In this document: piece by piece, positions 1 through 7,462 of the stretch
Layout of the letters: every line of letters begins with the position of its first letter
Numbering within the stretch: the stretch's first letter is position 1
NCBI RefSeq assembly: GCF_036327755.1
Contig: NZ_CP109596.1
Location: 1,736,001 to 1,800,000, forward strand
From: Nocardia sp. NBC_01503
GTDB lineage: Bacteria > Actinomycetota > Actinomycetes > Mycobacteriales > Mycobacteriaceae
Length of the DNA stretch: 64,000 bases
Reading direction: 5' to 3'
Made by a program: the position numbers and the translations under genes
The notes under the pieces: generated by a model
Told to the model about the DNA's origin: nothing
Seen by the model: only the letters and a program-made list of their open reading frames with translations
The model's database searches: none

Positions 1-66
1 GACCTCGACCGGATGCCCGCGCATATGGAGGCCGGACTGGCCGAGTTGGAGCGGGCCCTGGCCTGA
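1..66 (+). CDS. C-terminal end of an unidentified protein (partial)
   Basis: An open frame enters from the left edge and stops with TGA at 64-66. The visible 21 residues (DLDRMPAHMEAGLAELERAL and a final A) are acidic and probably helical, too short to assign. The next gene begins with GTG at the base after this stop, so the two are probably translationally coupled in one transcript. Confidence 0.5.
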   Translation, partial: DLDRMPAHMEAGLAELERALA

Positions 67-876
67 GTGGACGAGTGCCCCACCCCGATCTCTACTCTGG
101 GCACGGTGGATACGCGTTGGCCGGAACTGCGGAAACAGTGCCTGATCAGTGAGGACGAGAATGTCCTCGCGCTCAATAAACCCGCCGGGATCTCGGTCAC
201 CGGCGAGCGCCACGACACCGACATCGTGGAGCTCGCCGCCGCGGCCGGGGAGACGCTGTACCCGGTGCATCGCATCGACAAGGTGACCTCCGGGCTGGTG
301 CTGCTCGCCAAAGAGCTGCCCGCGCACGGGGAATTGACGCGGCAGTTCAACAAGCGCACCGCCGCCAAGGCGTATCTGGCGGTGGTGGAGTCCACCGGAC
401 TCCCCGAGCGCGGGGTCATCGACCTGCCCTTGGGTGTGGGGCGCAAGAACCGGGTGCGGATCGCCGCGCCCCGCGAGAGCATTCGCCGGGACGCCGATAC
501 CTGGGTCGTGGATCAGCGGGATGTGCTGGCGGGCAAGAACTATCCGTCGATCACCGAATTCGCGACGATCGCCGCCACCGAGACGCATACGGTGCTGGCC
601 TTGCGGCCGATCACCGGGCGACGTCATCAGATCCGCGTGCATCTGGCATGGATCGGGCACGCGATTGTCGGCGATCCGCTGTTCGACAGGTCCGGTACGC
701 ACGAGCGGACCTACCTGCATTCGTGGCGACTCGGATTGGACGCCTCCTGGCGCACACCCCCGCGACTCGAACTGGAGGCCGATCCCGGCGCGGACTTCTG
801 GCAATTCGGAGAGACGCCCGTAACATTCGATCCGGATCAGCTATCAAGTTTCGCGGCCGTCCCGTTTCTGGACTGA
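67..876 (+). CDS. RluA-family RNA pseudouridine synthase
   Basis: This enzyme converts a uridine in rRNA or tRNA to pseudouridine. The family signature HRIDKVTSGLVLLAK lies near residues 68-82 and contains the catalytic Asp (about residue 71). The motif GRRHQIRVHLAWIGHAIVGD near residues 180-200 is the usual RluA C-terminal core. At 269 residues it is a single catalytic domain without an obvious S4 domain. The GTG start abuts the previous stop, which suggests coupling. The final codons (SFAAVPFLD and stop) coincide with a half copy of the dispersed hairpin element that recurs at 934, so the tail may have been created by repeat insertion. The exact RNA target cannot be read from sequence. Confidence 0.9.
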   Translation: MDECPTPISTLGTVDTRWPELRKQCLISEDENVLALNKPAGISVTGERHDTDIVELAAAAGETLYPVHRIDKVTSGLVLLAKELPAHGELTRQFNKRTAAKAYLAVVESTGLPERGVIDLPLGVGRKNRVRIAAPRESIRRDADTWVVDQRDVLAGKNYPSITEFATIAATETHTVLALRPITGRRHQIRVHLAWIGHAIVGDPLFDRSGTHERTYLHSWRLGLDASWRTPPRLELEADPGADFWQFGETPVTFDPDQLSSFAAVPFLD

Positions 877-880
877 GCGG
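848..880 (+). repeat. Half copy of the dispersed hairpin element (left arm only)
   Basis: This matches the first ~30 bases of the element at 934 (arm TTCGCGGCC, then CCGTTTCTGGACTGAG), with one extra T in the arm. The right arm is absent. It supplies the last residues and stop codon of the pseudouridine synthase. Confidence 0.75.
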
Positions 881-933
881 TGCAAGCGGCAGCAGGAGAA
901 CGCGGCAGCGGGAGAACATGGAAAACCCGGCAA

Positions 934-1062
934 GTTCGCGGCCGTCCCGGTTCTGGACTGAGTGGAGCGGGGGAGCGAAGCGGCGGAGCGTAGGGAGGGA
1001 AGAACCGGGACTTCAGGGCCGCGAACCCCGCCCGGAGCGAAGCGGAGGGCAAATAGATACGG
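934..1062 (+). repeat. Dispersed hairpin element, copy 1, with 3' tail
   Basis: Outer arms GTTCGCGGCC (934-943) and GGCCGCGAAC (1017-1026) are perfect complements. The inner stem is TCCCGGTTCT paired with AGAACCGGGA. The loop carries the shared segment GGACTGAG-GGAGCGGGGGAGCG and AGGGAGGGA. After the hairpin comes the conserved tail GGAGCGAAGCGGAGGGCAAA. Related copies lie at 25130, 33795 and 42094. The stretch between the pseudouridine synthase and the phosphodiesterase (877-1174) holds essentially only this element. Confidence 0.85.
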
Positions 1063-1174
1063 TGGCGAGTCTCACCGAGACCGCATAGTGGCTGCTCATC
1101 TAGCCTGATTGAGTGTCGCGTCGTCGCGGCGCTGCGGGCGCAATGGTGCTGCCCTTCACAGAAAGCGAACGCCG

Positions 1175-1954
1175 ATGGTTCTGCTGGCTCAGCTCAGTGA
1201 CACCCACTTCAACATGGGCGCCCGGAACAATGAACGCGCCGAACGGGTGATGGCCTTTCTGGCCGAGCTGCCGCAGCGCCCCGACGTCATTATCGTGACC
1301 GGCGATATCGCCGATGAGGGCGATATCGAGGAGTATCAGCAGGCGCGCGCGGCGCTGGTCGCCGATGTGCCGGTGATTCTGCTGCCCGGCAATCACGATG
1401 ACCGCGGCAATATGCGCAGCGTGCTGTTCGGCCAGGACGCGAGCTATGCGCCGATCAACCAGTCGCACAGCGTGGATGGGGTCACCCTCGCACTGCTCGA
1501 CTCCAGCATTCCCGGTAAGCCCGAGGGGCTGCTGGAGGATTCGACCTTCGACTTCCTGACCGAGCTACTCGCCGCCGCGCCCGCCGATGAGCGGGTGCTG
1601 ATCGCCATGCATCATCCGCCGGTGCCGGTGCAGAGCACGGTCTGCGATCCCATTCGGCTCACCAATCCGGACCGGCTGGCCGAGATCGTCGCCGGTGACG
1701 ACCGCATTCTGGGTGTGCTGACCGGACATGTGCATGCCGGGCTGATCACCACGTTCGCGGGTAAGCCGCTGATCGTCGCGCCCAGCGTCTCCTCCACCAT
1801 CGGCTGTGAATGGGAGGTGGCCGCACCGGGTCACGTGCCGATCGACTTCGCGCCGGACCCGACGCTGCTGTTCCACTCCATTCGGGACGGCCGCCTGCTG
1901 ACCATGTTCCGCCCCATCGCCATGGGCGGCTGGCTCAGCGAACCACTGGATTGA
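1175..1954 (+). CDS. Calcineurin-like metallophosphoesterase (Icc/CpdA type)
   Basis: A predicted cytosolic dinuclear-metal phosphodiesterase, of the group that hydrolyses cyclic nucleotides or related phosphodiesters. All blocks are present in order: LSDTHF (residues 7-12), GDIADEG (about 43-49), GNHDDR (about 72-77), MHHPP and TGHVHAG. Length from this ATG is 259 residues. The frame stays open to a TTG at 1109, but that would add 22 unconserved-looking residues before MVLLAQLSDTHF, so the ATG is preferred. It overlaps the convergent AraC gene by 20 bp. Substrate is not evident. Confidence 0.85.
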   Translation: MVLLAQLSDTHFNMGARNNERAERVMAFLAELPQRPDVIIVTGDIADEGDIEEYQQARAALVADVPVILLPGNHDDRGNMRSVLFGQDASYAPINQSHSVDGVTLALLDSSIPGKPEGLLEDSTFDFLTELLAAAPADERVLIAMHHPPVPVQSTVCDPIRLTNPDRLAEIVAGDDRILGVLTGHVHAGLITTFAGKPLIVAPSVSSTIGCEWEVAAPGHVPIDFAPDPTLLFHSIRDGRLLTMFRPIAMGGWLSEPLD

Positions 1955-3002
1955 CCGCACCTCTGCGGTAGGCGGAAGGTGTTGTGCCCGTCCACCTTTT
2001 GAAGGCGTGGATGAAGGTCGACGCCTCCGCGTAGCCGAGCCGGATCGCCACATCACTCACCGAAAGCGGTGTGGCGGTGAGCATCTCCTCGGCGAGTGCG
2101 CGCCGCACCTCATCGAGCAGCTGCCGATAGCTGGTGCCCACGGTATCCAAATGCCTTCTGAGCGTCCGCGTCGACATATTGAGATCCCTTGCCACCGAGT
2201 CGATTCCGGGTGGCGCGGCGAACCCGTCCGCCCCACCGCGCGGCACCAGCAGTTCGCGCACGTCCGCCGCGATGCCGGTCCGAGCCCGCCTGCGCGACAC
2301 CAAATCCCGGCACTGCGCCAGGCACATGGCCAGGGTGTGCTCATTGGCCTGCGGCAACGGCCGCTCCAGCACCGCCGGGTCCATCGTGAACAGAGTGTGC
2401 GGCCGATCGAAACCCGGTAGCAGCCCATAGGTTTCGACATATGGCGTGATATCCGCCGGCGCCGGGAAGTCGAACTCCGCTCGCACCAACTCCACCTGAT
2501 GACCGAGCAGATCGCACAGCATCTGATGCATGGCGGTCACATCCCGCTCCACCAGGAATCGCCGCACATCGGCGGGCACCCGCTCATCGTGAATCCGGGC
2601 CACGAACTCCCCCGGCTGCCACCGCGTCGCCGGGATACAGAACGTGAAACTCAACTCCAGATACCGCAGCGCGAACGCGATCGCCTCCCCCAGTGTCGGC
2701 GAACTGACGCACGCGAACCCGAAGATCCCGAAGGTGGTGATCCGATATCGCCGCCCCACCTCGATCCCCAAACTCGGCCGATCCCCCAACTCCCGAACCA
2801 AATTCCTGATCACCGCCAGCTCGGTATGCGCATCGATCTGCGCGTCAGGATCGGCGAGCGTCTTCTCGGTGAGCCCGCTCCCCTGCAACATCCGCCCGGC
2901 CGCCACCCCCTGCTCCCGGGCGAACCCCACCATCAACGCGACACTCGCCACTCCGCGCGGAAAATCCCAATCCTTGACCCCCGCCTCCGCCACCGTGCTC
3001 AT
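1935..3002 (-). CDS. AraC-family transcriptional regulator
   Basis: A 355-residue DNA-binding regulator. The C-terminal ~100 residues contain the double helix-turn-helix of AraC/XylS proteins, with MSTRTLRRHLDTVGTSYRQL in the first helix pair and LGYAEASTFIHAFKRWTGTT in the second. The N-terminal ~200 residues resemble the arabinose-binding-like sensor domain of the ArgR/OruR/VirS branch. The ATG at 3002 faces the Uma2 gene, so the 125 bp between them is a divergent promoter region. No adjacent catabolic operon reveals the effector. Confidence 0.88.
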   Translation of the reverse strand: MSTVAEAGVKDWDFPRGVASVALMVGFAREQGVAAGRMLQGSGLTEKTLADPDAQIDAHTELAVIRNLVRELGDRPSLGIEVGRRYRITTFGIFGFACVSSPTLGEAIAFALRYLELSFTFCIPATRWQPGEFVARIHDERVPADVRRFLVERDVTAMHQMLCDLLGHQVELVRAEFDFPAPADITPYVETYGLLPGFDRPHTLFTMDPAVLERPLPQANEHTLAMCLAQCRDLVSRRRARTGIAADVRELLVPRGGADGFAAPPGIDSVARDLNMSTRTLRRHLDTVGTSYRQLLDEVRRALAEEMLTATPLSVSDVAIRLGYAEASTFIHAFKRWTGTTPSAYRRGAVNPVVR

Positions 3003-3127
3003 CCTCAGAGTATGGCCGAAATTCTCGATTGAACCAGCCCCGGCGAGCGATCGCCGATCATGGAGCCTGGACGATCGGCGACGGTAGGCTCAGTGCAGCA
3101 CGCGATGTCTTCAGGAGGAGACCGACG

Positions 3128-3727
3128 ATGACTTCGACGCATGCCAGTGGCGCGGAGCGGCTGACTGCCGAGGAGTTCCTCGGTGCGGAGCCGGATGCAT
3201 TCGGCGATGTGGAGATCGAGGATGGCCGGATCGTCCGGATGATGGCGCAGAGCCGTGCCCATAGCCGGGTGACTCGCCGTCTGGCGGCGGCTCTGGAGGG
3301 CGCCAGAGGATCCAGTGGGATCTGTATGCGAGTGGAATCCGATGTCGCAGTGCGGTTTCCGGACGCAGAGAGCAAACGGCCGGAGCGGCGGCTCAACGTT
3401 CGATATCCGGATATCTTCGTCAGCGACTGCGAACCATACGATGTCAATACCGTCCGGGACCATATTCTGCTGGTCGCCGAAGTCGTATCGAAGGAGACCG
3501 CGGACACCGATACCGGGATCAAGCCTCTGGTGTACGCGCGGGCGGAGATTCCGGTCTATCTGATCGTGCATTTCGACAAGAGCTGGGAAGCTATCGACCG
3601 GATCGAGGAGTATCGACTGGACTGGTCCGGGGTGCGGTACATGCCACACAAGGTTCATCGGGGCGAATTGGTACTCGATACACCTGTGACACTGGCGATT
3701 ACGTTCGAAGCGCTGTATCAGGCCTGA
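3128..3727 (+). CDS. Uma2-family (DUF820) restriction-endonuclease-fold protein
   Basis: A 199-residue Uma2 protein, a family with the PD-(D/E)XK nuclease fold and mostly unknown roles. Visible family features are LTAEEFL at the N terminus, RYPDIFVSDCEP with the acidic active-site Asp, and LLVAEVVSKETADTDTGIKP (Glu of the catalytic pair) followed by a Lys. The ATG is chosen because a strong AGGAGG lies about 9 bases upstream; the frame is open further left, to 3029, without a comparable site. No restriction methylase is nearby, so a restriction role is not supported. Confidence 0.85.
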   Translation: MTSTHASGAERLTAEEFLGAEPDAFGDVEIEDGRIVRMMAQSRAHSRVTRRLAAALEGARGSSGICMRVESDVAVRFPDAESKRPERRLNVRYPDIFVSDCEPYDVNTVRDHILLVAEVVSKETADTDTGIKPLVYARAEIPVYLIVHFDKSWEAIDRIEEYRLDWSGVRYMPHKVHRGELVLDTPVTLAITFEALYQA

Positions 3728-3825
3728 CCCCGAGCTGCCGATGTTGGCCGGAACTCCCAACCGAGTCCGCTACACGGCGCGGAGGCGACTCCTACAGTGG
3801 GAGGGTCTTCGAATGAGGAGGGCTT

Positions 3826-5277
3826 ATGCCTTCGGTGATTGTCATCGGTGCGGGGTTCGGGGGGCTGGGGATGGCCTTGGAACTGCAGCGGAATGGGTTT
3901 CGGGAGGCGACCATTCTGGAGCGGGCCGGGGATTTGGGTGGGGTGTGGCGGGAGAATACCTATCCGGGGGCGGCCTGTGATGTGCCTTCGCCGTTGTACT
4001 CGTACTCGACTGAGCCGAAACCCAAGTGGCGGCAACGATATTCGGGGCGGGATGACATTCTCGCCTATGCGCGCGGGGTGGCGGAGCGGCATGGGCTGCT
4101 GGAGTCGATCGTGTTCGGGGCCGAGGTGACCGAGGCCGAGTTCGATGAGACCACCGGGCGGTGGACGGTAATGACGGCCGATGGGGCGGCGCGCACCGCG
4201 GACATTCTGGTGTCGGCGGTGGGGCAGTTGTCGCGGCCCGCCATGCCCGATATTCCGGGGATCGGGAGCTTCGCGGGCGAATCCTTCCACTCGGCGCAGT
4301 GGGATCACGAGGTGAAGCTGGCGGGAAAACGGGTGGCCTGCATAGGGACCGGGGCCAGTGCCATTCAATACATTCCGGAGATTCAGCCGGAGGTGGCCGA
4401 GCTGACGCTGTTCCAGCGGACCGCCGCCTGGGTGCTGCCCAAGTTCGACACCGATTACAAGCCGGTGCATCAGCGGGTGCTGTTGCATGTGCCGGGATTG
4501 CCCGTGGCGGAACGCTTCTACTGGTGGGCCATCGCCGAGTTCGTGGCGCTGGGGCTGGTCGAGTTCCCCGGGATCGTGCGCGGGGTCTCCCGCATCGCGC
4601 GAAAACACCTCGAAGAACAGGTCACCGACCCGGAACTGCGAGCCAAGCTGACCCCCGACTACCCGATCGGCTGTAAACGCGGACTCTTCTCCAACGACTA
4701 CTACCCGGCGCTCACCCAACCCAATGTGCGTGTCGAGACAACCGCCATCAGCGAAGTCGTCCCCGAGGGCATCCGCACCGCCGACGGCGTGGTTCACCCC
4801 GCCGATGTGATCATCTACGGCACCGGGTTCAAGGGCACGGAGTTCCTGTGGCCCATGAAGATTCGCGGCCGCGGCGGCCGCGATCTCGCCGACGTCTGGT
4901 CCGAGGGCGCGCACGCCTTCCTGGGCATAACGGTCCCCGAATTCCCCAATATGTTCCTGGTCTACGGCCCGAATACGAACCTGGGCGTCGGCTCCATCAT
5001 CTACATGATCGAATCCCAAGCCCACTACATCCGCCAGGCCATCCAACTCCTGGCCGAAAACCCGGGCCACACCCTGGAAGTGAAGTCCGACAACGAATAC
5101 GCCTACAACAGCGCCCTACAACACCGTCTGGCCCGCACCCCCTGGAACTTCTGCACCAGCTGGTACCGCACCAAATCCGGCCGCATAACCAACAACTGGC
5201 CCGGCACCACCCGCAGCTACCGCCGCCGCACCGGCAAACTCCACCGCTACGACTTCAACCTCACCCCGGTCGCCTAG
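3826..5277 (+). CDS. Flavin-dependent monooxygenase, Baeyer-Villiger type
   Basis: A 483-residue FAD/NADPH monooxygenase. The FAD-binding GAGFGG is at residues 8-13. The Baeyer-Villiger fingerprint FAGESFHSAQWDH (pattern FxGxxxHxxxWD) lies near residue 150 and is followed by the NADPH-binding GTGASA. Such enzymes insert oxygen into ketones or oxidise hydrophobic substrates. The start follows GAGGAGGGCTT. The final TAG shares the palindrome CTAG with the stop codon of the convergent gene on the other strand. Substrate unknown. Confidence 0.88.
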   Translation: MPSVIVIGAGFGGLGMALELQRNGFREATILERAGDLGGVWRENTYPGAACDVPSPLYSYSTEPKPKWRQRYSGRDDILAYARGVAERHGLLESIVFGAEVTEAEFDETTGRWTVMTADGAARTADILVSAVGQLSRPAMPDIPGIGSFAGESFHSAQWDHEVKLAGKRVACIGTGASAIQYIPEIQPEVAELTLFQRTAAWVLPKFDTDYKPVHQRVLLHVPGLPVAERFYWWAIAEFVALGLVEFPGIVRGVSRIARKHLEEQVTDPELRAKLTPDYPIGCKRGLFSNDYYPALTQPNVRVETTAISEVVPEGIRTADGVVHPADVIIYGTGFKGTEFLWPMKIRGRGGRDLADVWSEGAHAFLGITVPEFPNMFLVYGPNTNLGVGSIIYMIESQAHYIRQAIQLLAENPGHTLEVKSDNEYAYNSALQHRLARTPWNFCTSWYRTKSGRITNNWPGTTRSYRRRTGKLHRYDFNLTPVA

Positions 5278-5639
5278 CCGCCAACGCCTTCTTCGACCAG
5301 AGTCAGCAGGTCAGCCGCTATGCCCGCAGCCGCCGCGACGGTACGCGCGGCGATAAGGCTGTGCGGGTCACCATTCGAATCGGTGACGACAACACCACTC
5401 TCCCGAGCGATCAGTGGACTTACTTGATAGTGACAGGCCCGATGTGCGCGAGCGGAATACCCACTCGCACTTGGGATATACAGATAGCTGCCGGTCGTCA
5501 TCGCGAGCAGGACGGGGTGCGAACCGGCGGAGCGCGTAACCTCCGAGCGATTCTCACAGCGGAAACCCCAGCAGCTCCACCCGATGACGGTTACACACAA
5601 CGCAAGAATCGCGACCAACATCCATATGTCCCAAGGCAT
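5274..5639 (-). CDS. Small membrane-anchored protein of unknown function
   Basis: This 121-residue protein begins with a single hydrophobic helix (IWMLVAILALCVTVIG, residues 5-20), followed by a Cys-containing stretch and a soluble tail ending in an Ala-rich helix. I do not recognise the family. Its ATG overlaps the stop of the upstream gene as TAATG and has GGAGG 8 bases upstream, so the two form an operon. The pair reads away from the XRE-DUF397 pair and may belong to the same accessory patch. Confidence 0.6.
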   Translation of the reverse strand: MPWDIWMLVAILALCVTVIGWSCWGFRCENRSEVTRSAGSHPVLLAMTTGSYLYIPSASGYSARAHRACHYQVSPLIARESGVVVTDSNGDPHSLIAARTVAAAAGIAADLLTLVEEGVGG

Positions 5640-6115
5640 TACGACGCCTCCGATACGCCGGTACCTCGAATCAGCAGGGCATGGCGCGCACGCAGATTCG
5701 ACACGACCGCAGCGGTCAGGCCGAACTCACCAGCCAACTCGGACCACTCGAATGCGCCTCGATCAATCAGATCGAAGACAACCTCGCTCATCGCATCGTA
5801 CGAGGCCGCCTCCGCTGCGGCCGCCTCCCGGTACCGCAGCACAGTATGCGAGCACTCCAGGGACCCCCGGTCATCAGGGCCGAATACGCACTGCTCGAAG
5901 AGTTTCCGAGCGAAATGCCGCGCGCGCACCGATACCCGCCAATCAAAGATCGCCGCATGAGCCGTGGTCGAGTCCGACACGAACATCACCGCCTGCCGGC
6001 GCGTCGGTTCGCCGGTATCGCAGTCCAGGAACAGCTTCGCCGGATACGTCATCGCTATCGCAACCTTCCAGATCGACCTGACACCAATGACTTGCGCCTG
6101 GGTCGGTGTCGCCAC
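5639..6115 (-). CDS. Unknown soluble protein, partner of the downstream membrane protein
   Basis: A 158-residue protein with no recognised family. It contains a DCDTGEPTRR segment near residue 32, a Cys/Asp-rich middle, and a C-terminal ~45 residues (FEWSELAGEFGLTAAVVSNL) that could form a helix-turn-helix-like unit; that is only an impression. The GTG at 6115 has a weak ribosome site. The internal ATG at 6052 (MTYPAKLF) has GGAAGG 11 bases upstream and is an equally good start. It is divergent from the XRE regulator across about 205 bp. Confidence 0.55.
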   Translation of the reverse strand: MATPTQAQVIGVRSIWKVAIAMTYPAKLFLDCDTGEPTRRQAVMFVSDSTTAHAAIFDWRVSVRARHFARKLFEQCVFGPDDRGSLECSHTVLRYREAAAAEAASYDAMSEVVFDLIDRGAFEWSELAGEFGLTAAVVSNLRARHALLIRGTGVSEAS

Positions 6116-6265
6116 TCAACCATTCGGACTGGATCTGGAATCGCTACTGCTACTTCAGGATTCCGATACCCACTCGGGGCGCACCACAAGCACACCATCG
6201 GCAAGACATGTCGGCAACGCACTTGTGGCAAAACCACGAAACTGCCGCAAAACCGCTGGTTCATT

Positions 6266-6276
6266 GCCAAAATGGC
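6266..6276. promoter_or_regulatory. Small palindrome in the divergent XRE promoter region
   Basis: GCCA-AAA-TGGC is a perfect 4-3-4 inverted repeat 45 bp upstream of the XRE gene, in the region shared with the divergent unknown pair. XRE regulators often autoregulate through short palindromes in this position. It could also be chance. Confidence 0.3.
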
Positions 6277-6320
6277 TTTACATCGTTGCCAGTTCTCGTG
6301 AACACGGGGAGCGTGAAATC

Positions 6321-7205
6321 GTGGCGAAACCAGTTCGGGTGCCCGGATCAGTAGCGCGGCGGCAGTTCGGCTTGACGCTGCGCGATGCCCGGCAGAAGCA
6401 GAATCTGGACTTGAAGGATGTCGCCGAAGAGATGGGCATCCGTTGGAGCATCAGCAAACTCGGTCGCATCGAACGCGGCGAAACAGGCAGTGTCAGCGAG
6501 CCGGAGATCAAGCGGCTAGCCGAGATCCTCGAGATCGACGACGCAGCCACCGCGCACCTCATCGAGTTGGCAGGGCTCGCGGCGGCAAAGTCATGGTGGT
6601 ATTCGGAGCGCGACATCATCTCCGGTGGCTTCCGGATGTACGTGGATCTGGAATCCAGTGCGAAGGAACTGACGATGTACCACAACAACATCGTTCCCGG
6701 CCTCCTGCAAACCGTGGAATACGCGAAAGTATTGGACCGGCTCTACTTCCCGAACGAGTCCGAGGCCGAGCTGGACCGAAGGCTGAAGCTGAAGCTTGAA
6801 CGGCAGAAAGCAGTCACCCGCAAAACGCGGCCCGTCCAGCTGACAGCCGTGCTTCATGAGGCGGTCGCGCACACGATGGTGGGCGGACCTGTGGTGATGG
6901 AGTCACAGCTCGGGCACCTGATCGAGGTCAGTAAGCAACCAAACGTCAGCCTGCGCATCCTTCCGTTCACCGCCGGAATTCCCACGGGTGTCGCGATGAG
7001 CTCGTACACCATCCTCGATCTGAAGGATATGGGCTGCGGCAGTCAGCCGCCGGTCGTCTATTTCGAATCCTTGAGCGGTGCAGCATGTCTCGAGGACATC
7101 GAGGATGTGTCCAAACATCGCGCCGCGATGGCGGCGATCCGGCGACAGTCGTTGGATGAGATCAGTACTCGTACGCTGCTTCGGCAGGTACACAAGAAGG
7201 GATAG
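6321..7205 (+). CDS. XRE-family regulator with DUF5753 domain
   Basis: This 294-residue protein has an N-terminal Cro/C1-type helix-turn-helix (residues ~14-70; LRDARQKQNLDLKDVAEEMG and the recognition segment WSISKLGRIERGE). The rest resembles the DUF5753 sensor-like domain (MYHNNIVPGLLQTVEYA, the HxxxAHTMVGGP region, LRILPFTAGIP). Actinomycetes carry many copies of this architecture, nearly always with a DUF397 gene just downstream, as here. Such pairs act in developmental control or behave like toxin-antitoxin modules. The GTG start has GGGGA about 10 bases upstream; the frame remains open far upstream, antisense to the divergent gene. Confidence 0.88.
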   Translation: MAKPVRVPGSVARRQFGLTLRDARQKQNLDLKDVAEEMGIRWSISKLGRIERGETGSVSEPEIKRLAEILEIDDAATAHLIELAGLAAAKSWWYSERDIISGGFRMYVDLESSAKELTMYHNNIVPGLLQTVEYAKVLDRLYFPNESEAELDRRLKLKLERQKAVTRKTRPVQLTAVLHEAVAHTMVGGPVVMESQLGHLIEVSKQPNVSLRILPFTAGIPTGVAMSSYTILDLKDMGCGSQPPVVYFESLSGAACLEDIEDVSKHRAAMAAIRRQSLDEISTRTLLRQVHKKG

Positions 7206-7209
7206 CCCC

Positions 7210-7440
7210 ATGTACAACGCTTCCGGCAAAGACCCGCACCTAGCGAAGGCCCGCTTCTTCAAGAGCGACCGCAGCGGCGGAAACGCCGACTGTGTCGAGG
7301 CCGCGTTCCTGGGCAATGGGAATGTCGCCGTCCGCCACTCGAAGATGCCCGGCGGGCATGTTCTGATCTTCTCCCCCAGCGAATGGGACGCCTTCGCAGG
7401 CGGTGTCAAGGACGGCGAGTTCGACCGCCCGAATGCCTAG
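7210..7440 (+). CDS. DUF397 small protein
   Basis: A 76-residue acidic DUF397 protein. The family core FFKSDRSGGNADCVEAAFL, then NVAVRHSKMPGGHVLIFSPSEWDAFAGGVKDGEFD, matches the usual pattern (W/F-x-KSSxS-C-VEVA ... VRDSK ... F-xxxWxAFxxGVKxGEFD). It starts 4 bp after the XRE stop, so the two are co-transcribed. In characterised cases the DUF397 protein antagonises its XRE partner. Confidence 0.9.
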   Translation: MYNASGKDPHLAKARFFKSDRSGGNADCVEAAFLGNGNVAVRHSKMPGGHVLIFSPSEWDAFAGGVKDGEFDRPNA

Positions 7441-7446
7441 AGATTG

Positions 7447-7462
7447 TTGTCTACCAAGACAA
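7447..7462. terminator. Short hairpin between convergent genes
   Basis: TTGTCT-ACCA-AGACAA is a perfect 6 bp stem in the gap between the DUF397 gene and the convergent CDF gene, overlapping the CDF stop region. It is a weak candidate bidirectional terminator. Confidence 0.35.

Noticed and set aside
3128..3727. Uma2 protein as part of a restriction-modification or defence island
   Set aside because: No methylase, helicase or other defence gene lies nearby; Uma2 genes are abundant as singletons in actinomycetes.
3718..5070. A 450-codon minus-strand frame opposite the monooxygenase
   Set aside because: It is composed of Gly/Arg/Pro/His runs typical of high-GC antisense frames, while the plus strand has clear Baeyer-Villiger motifs.
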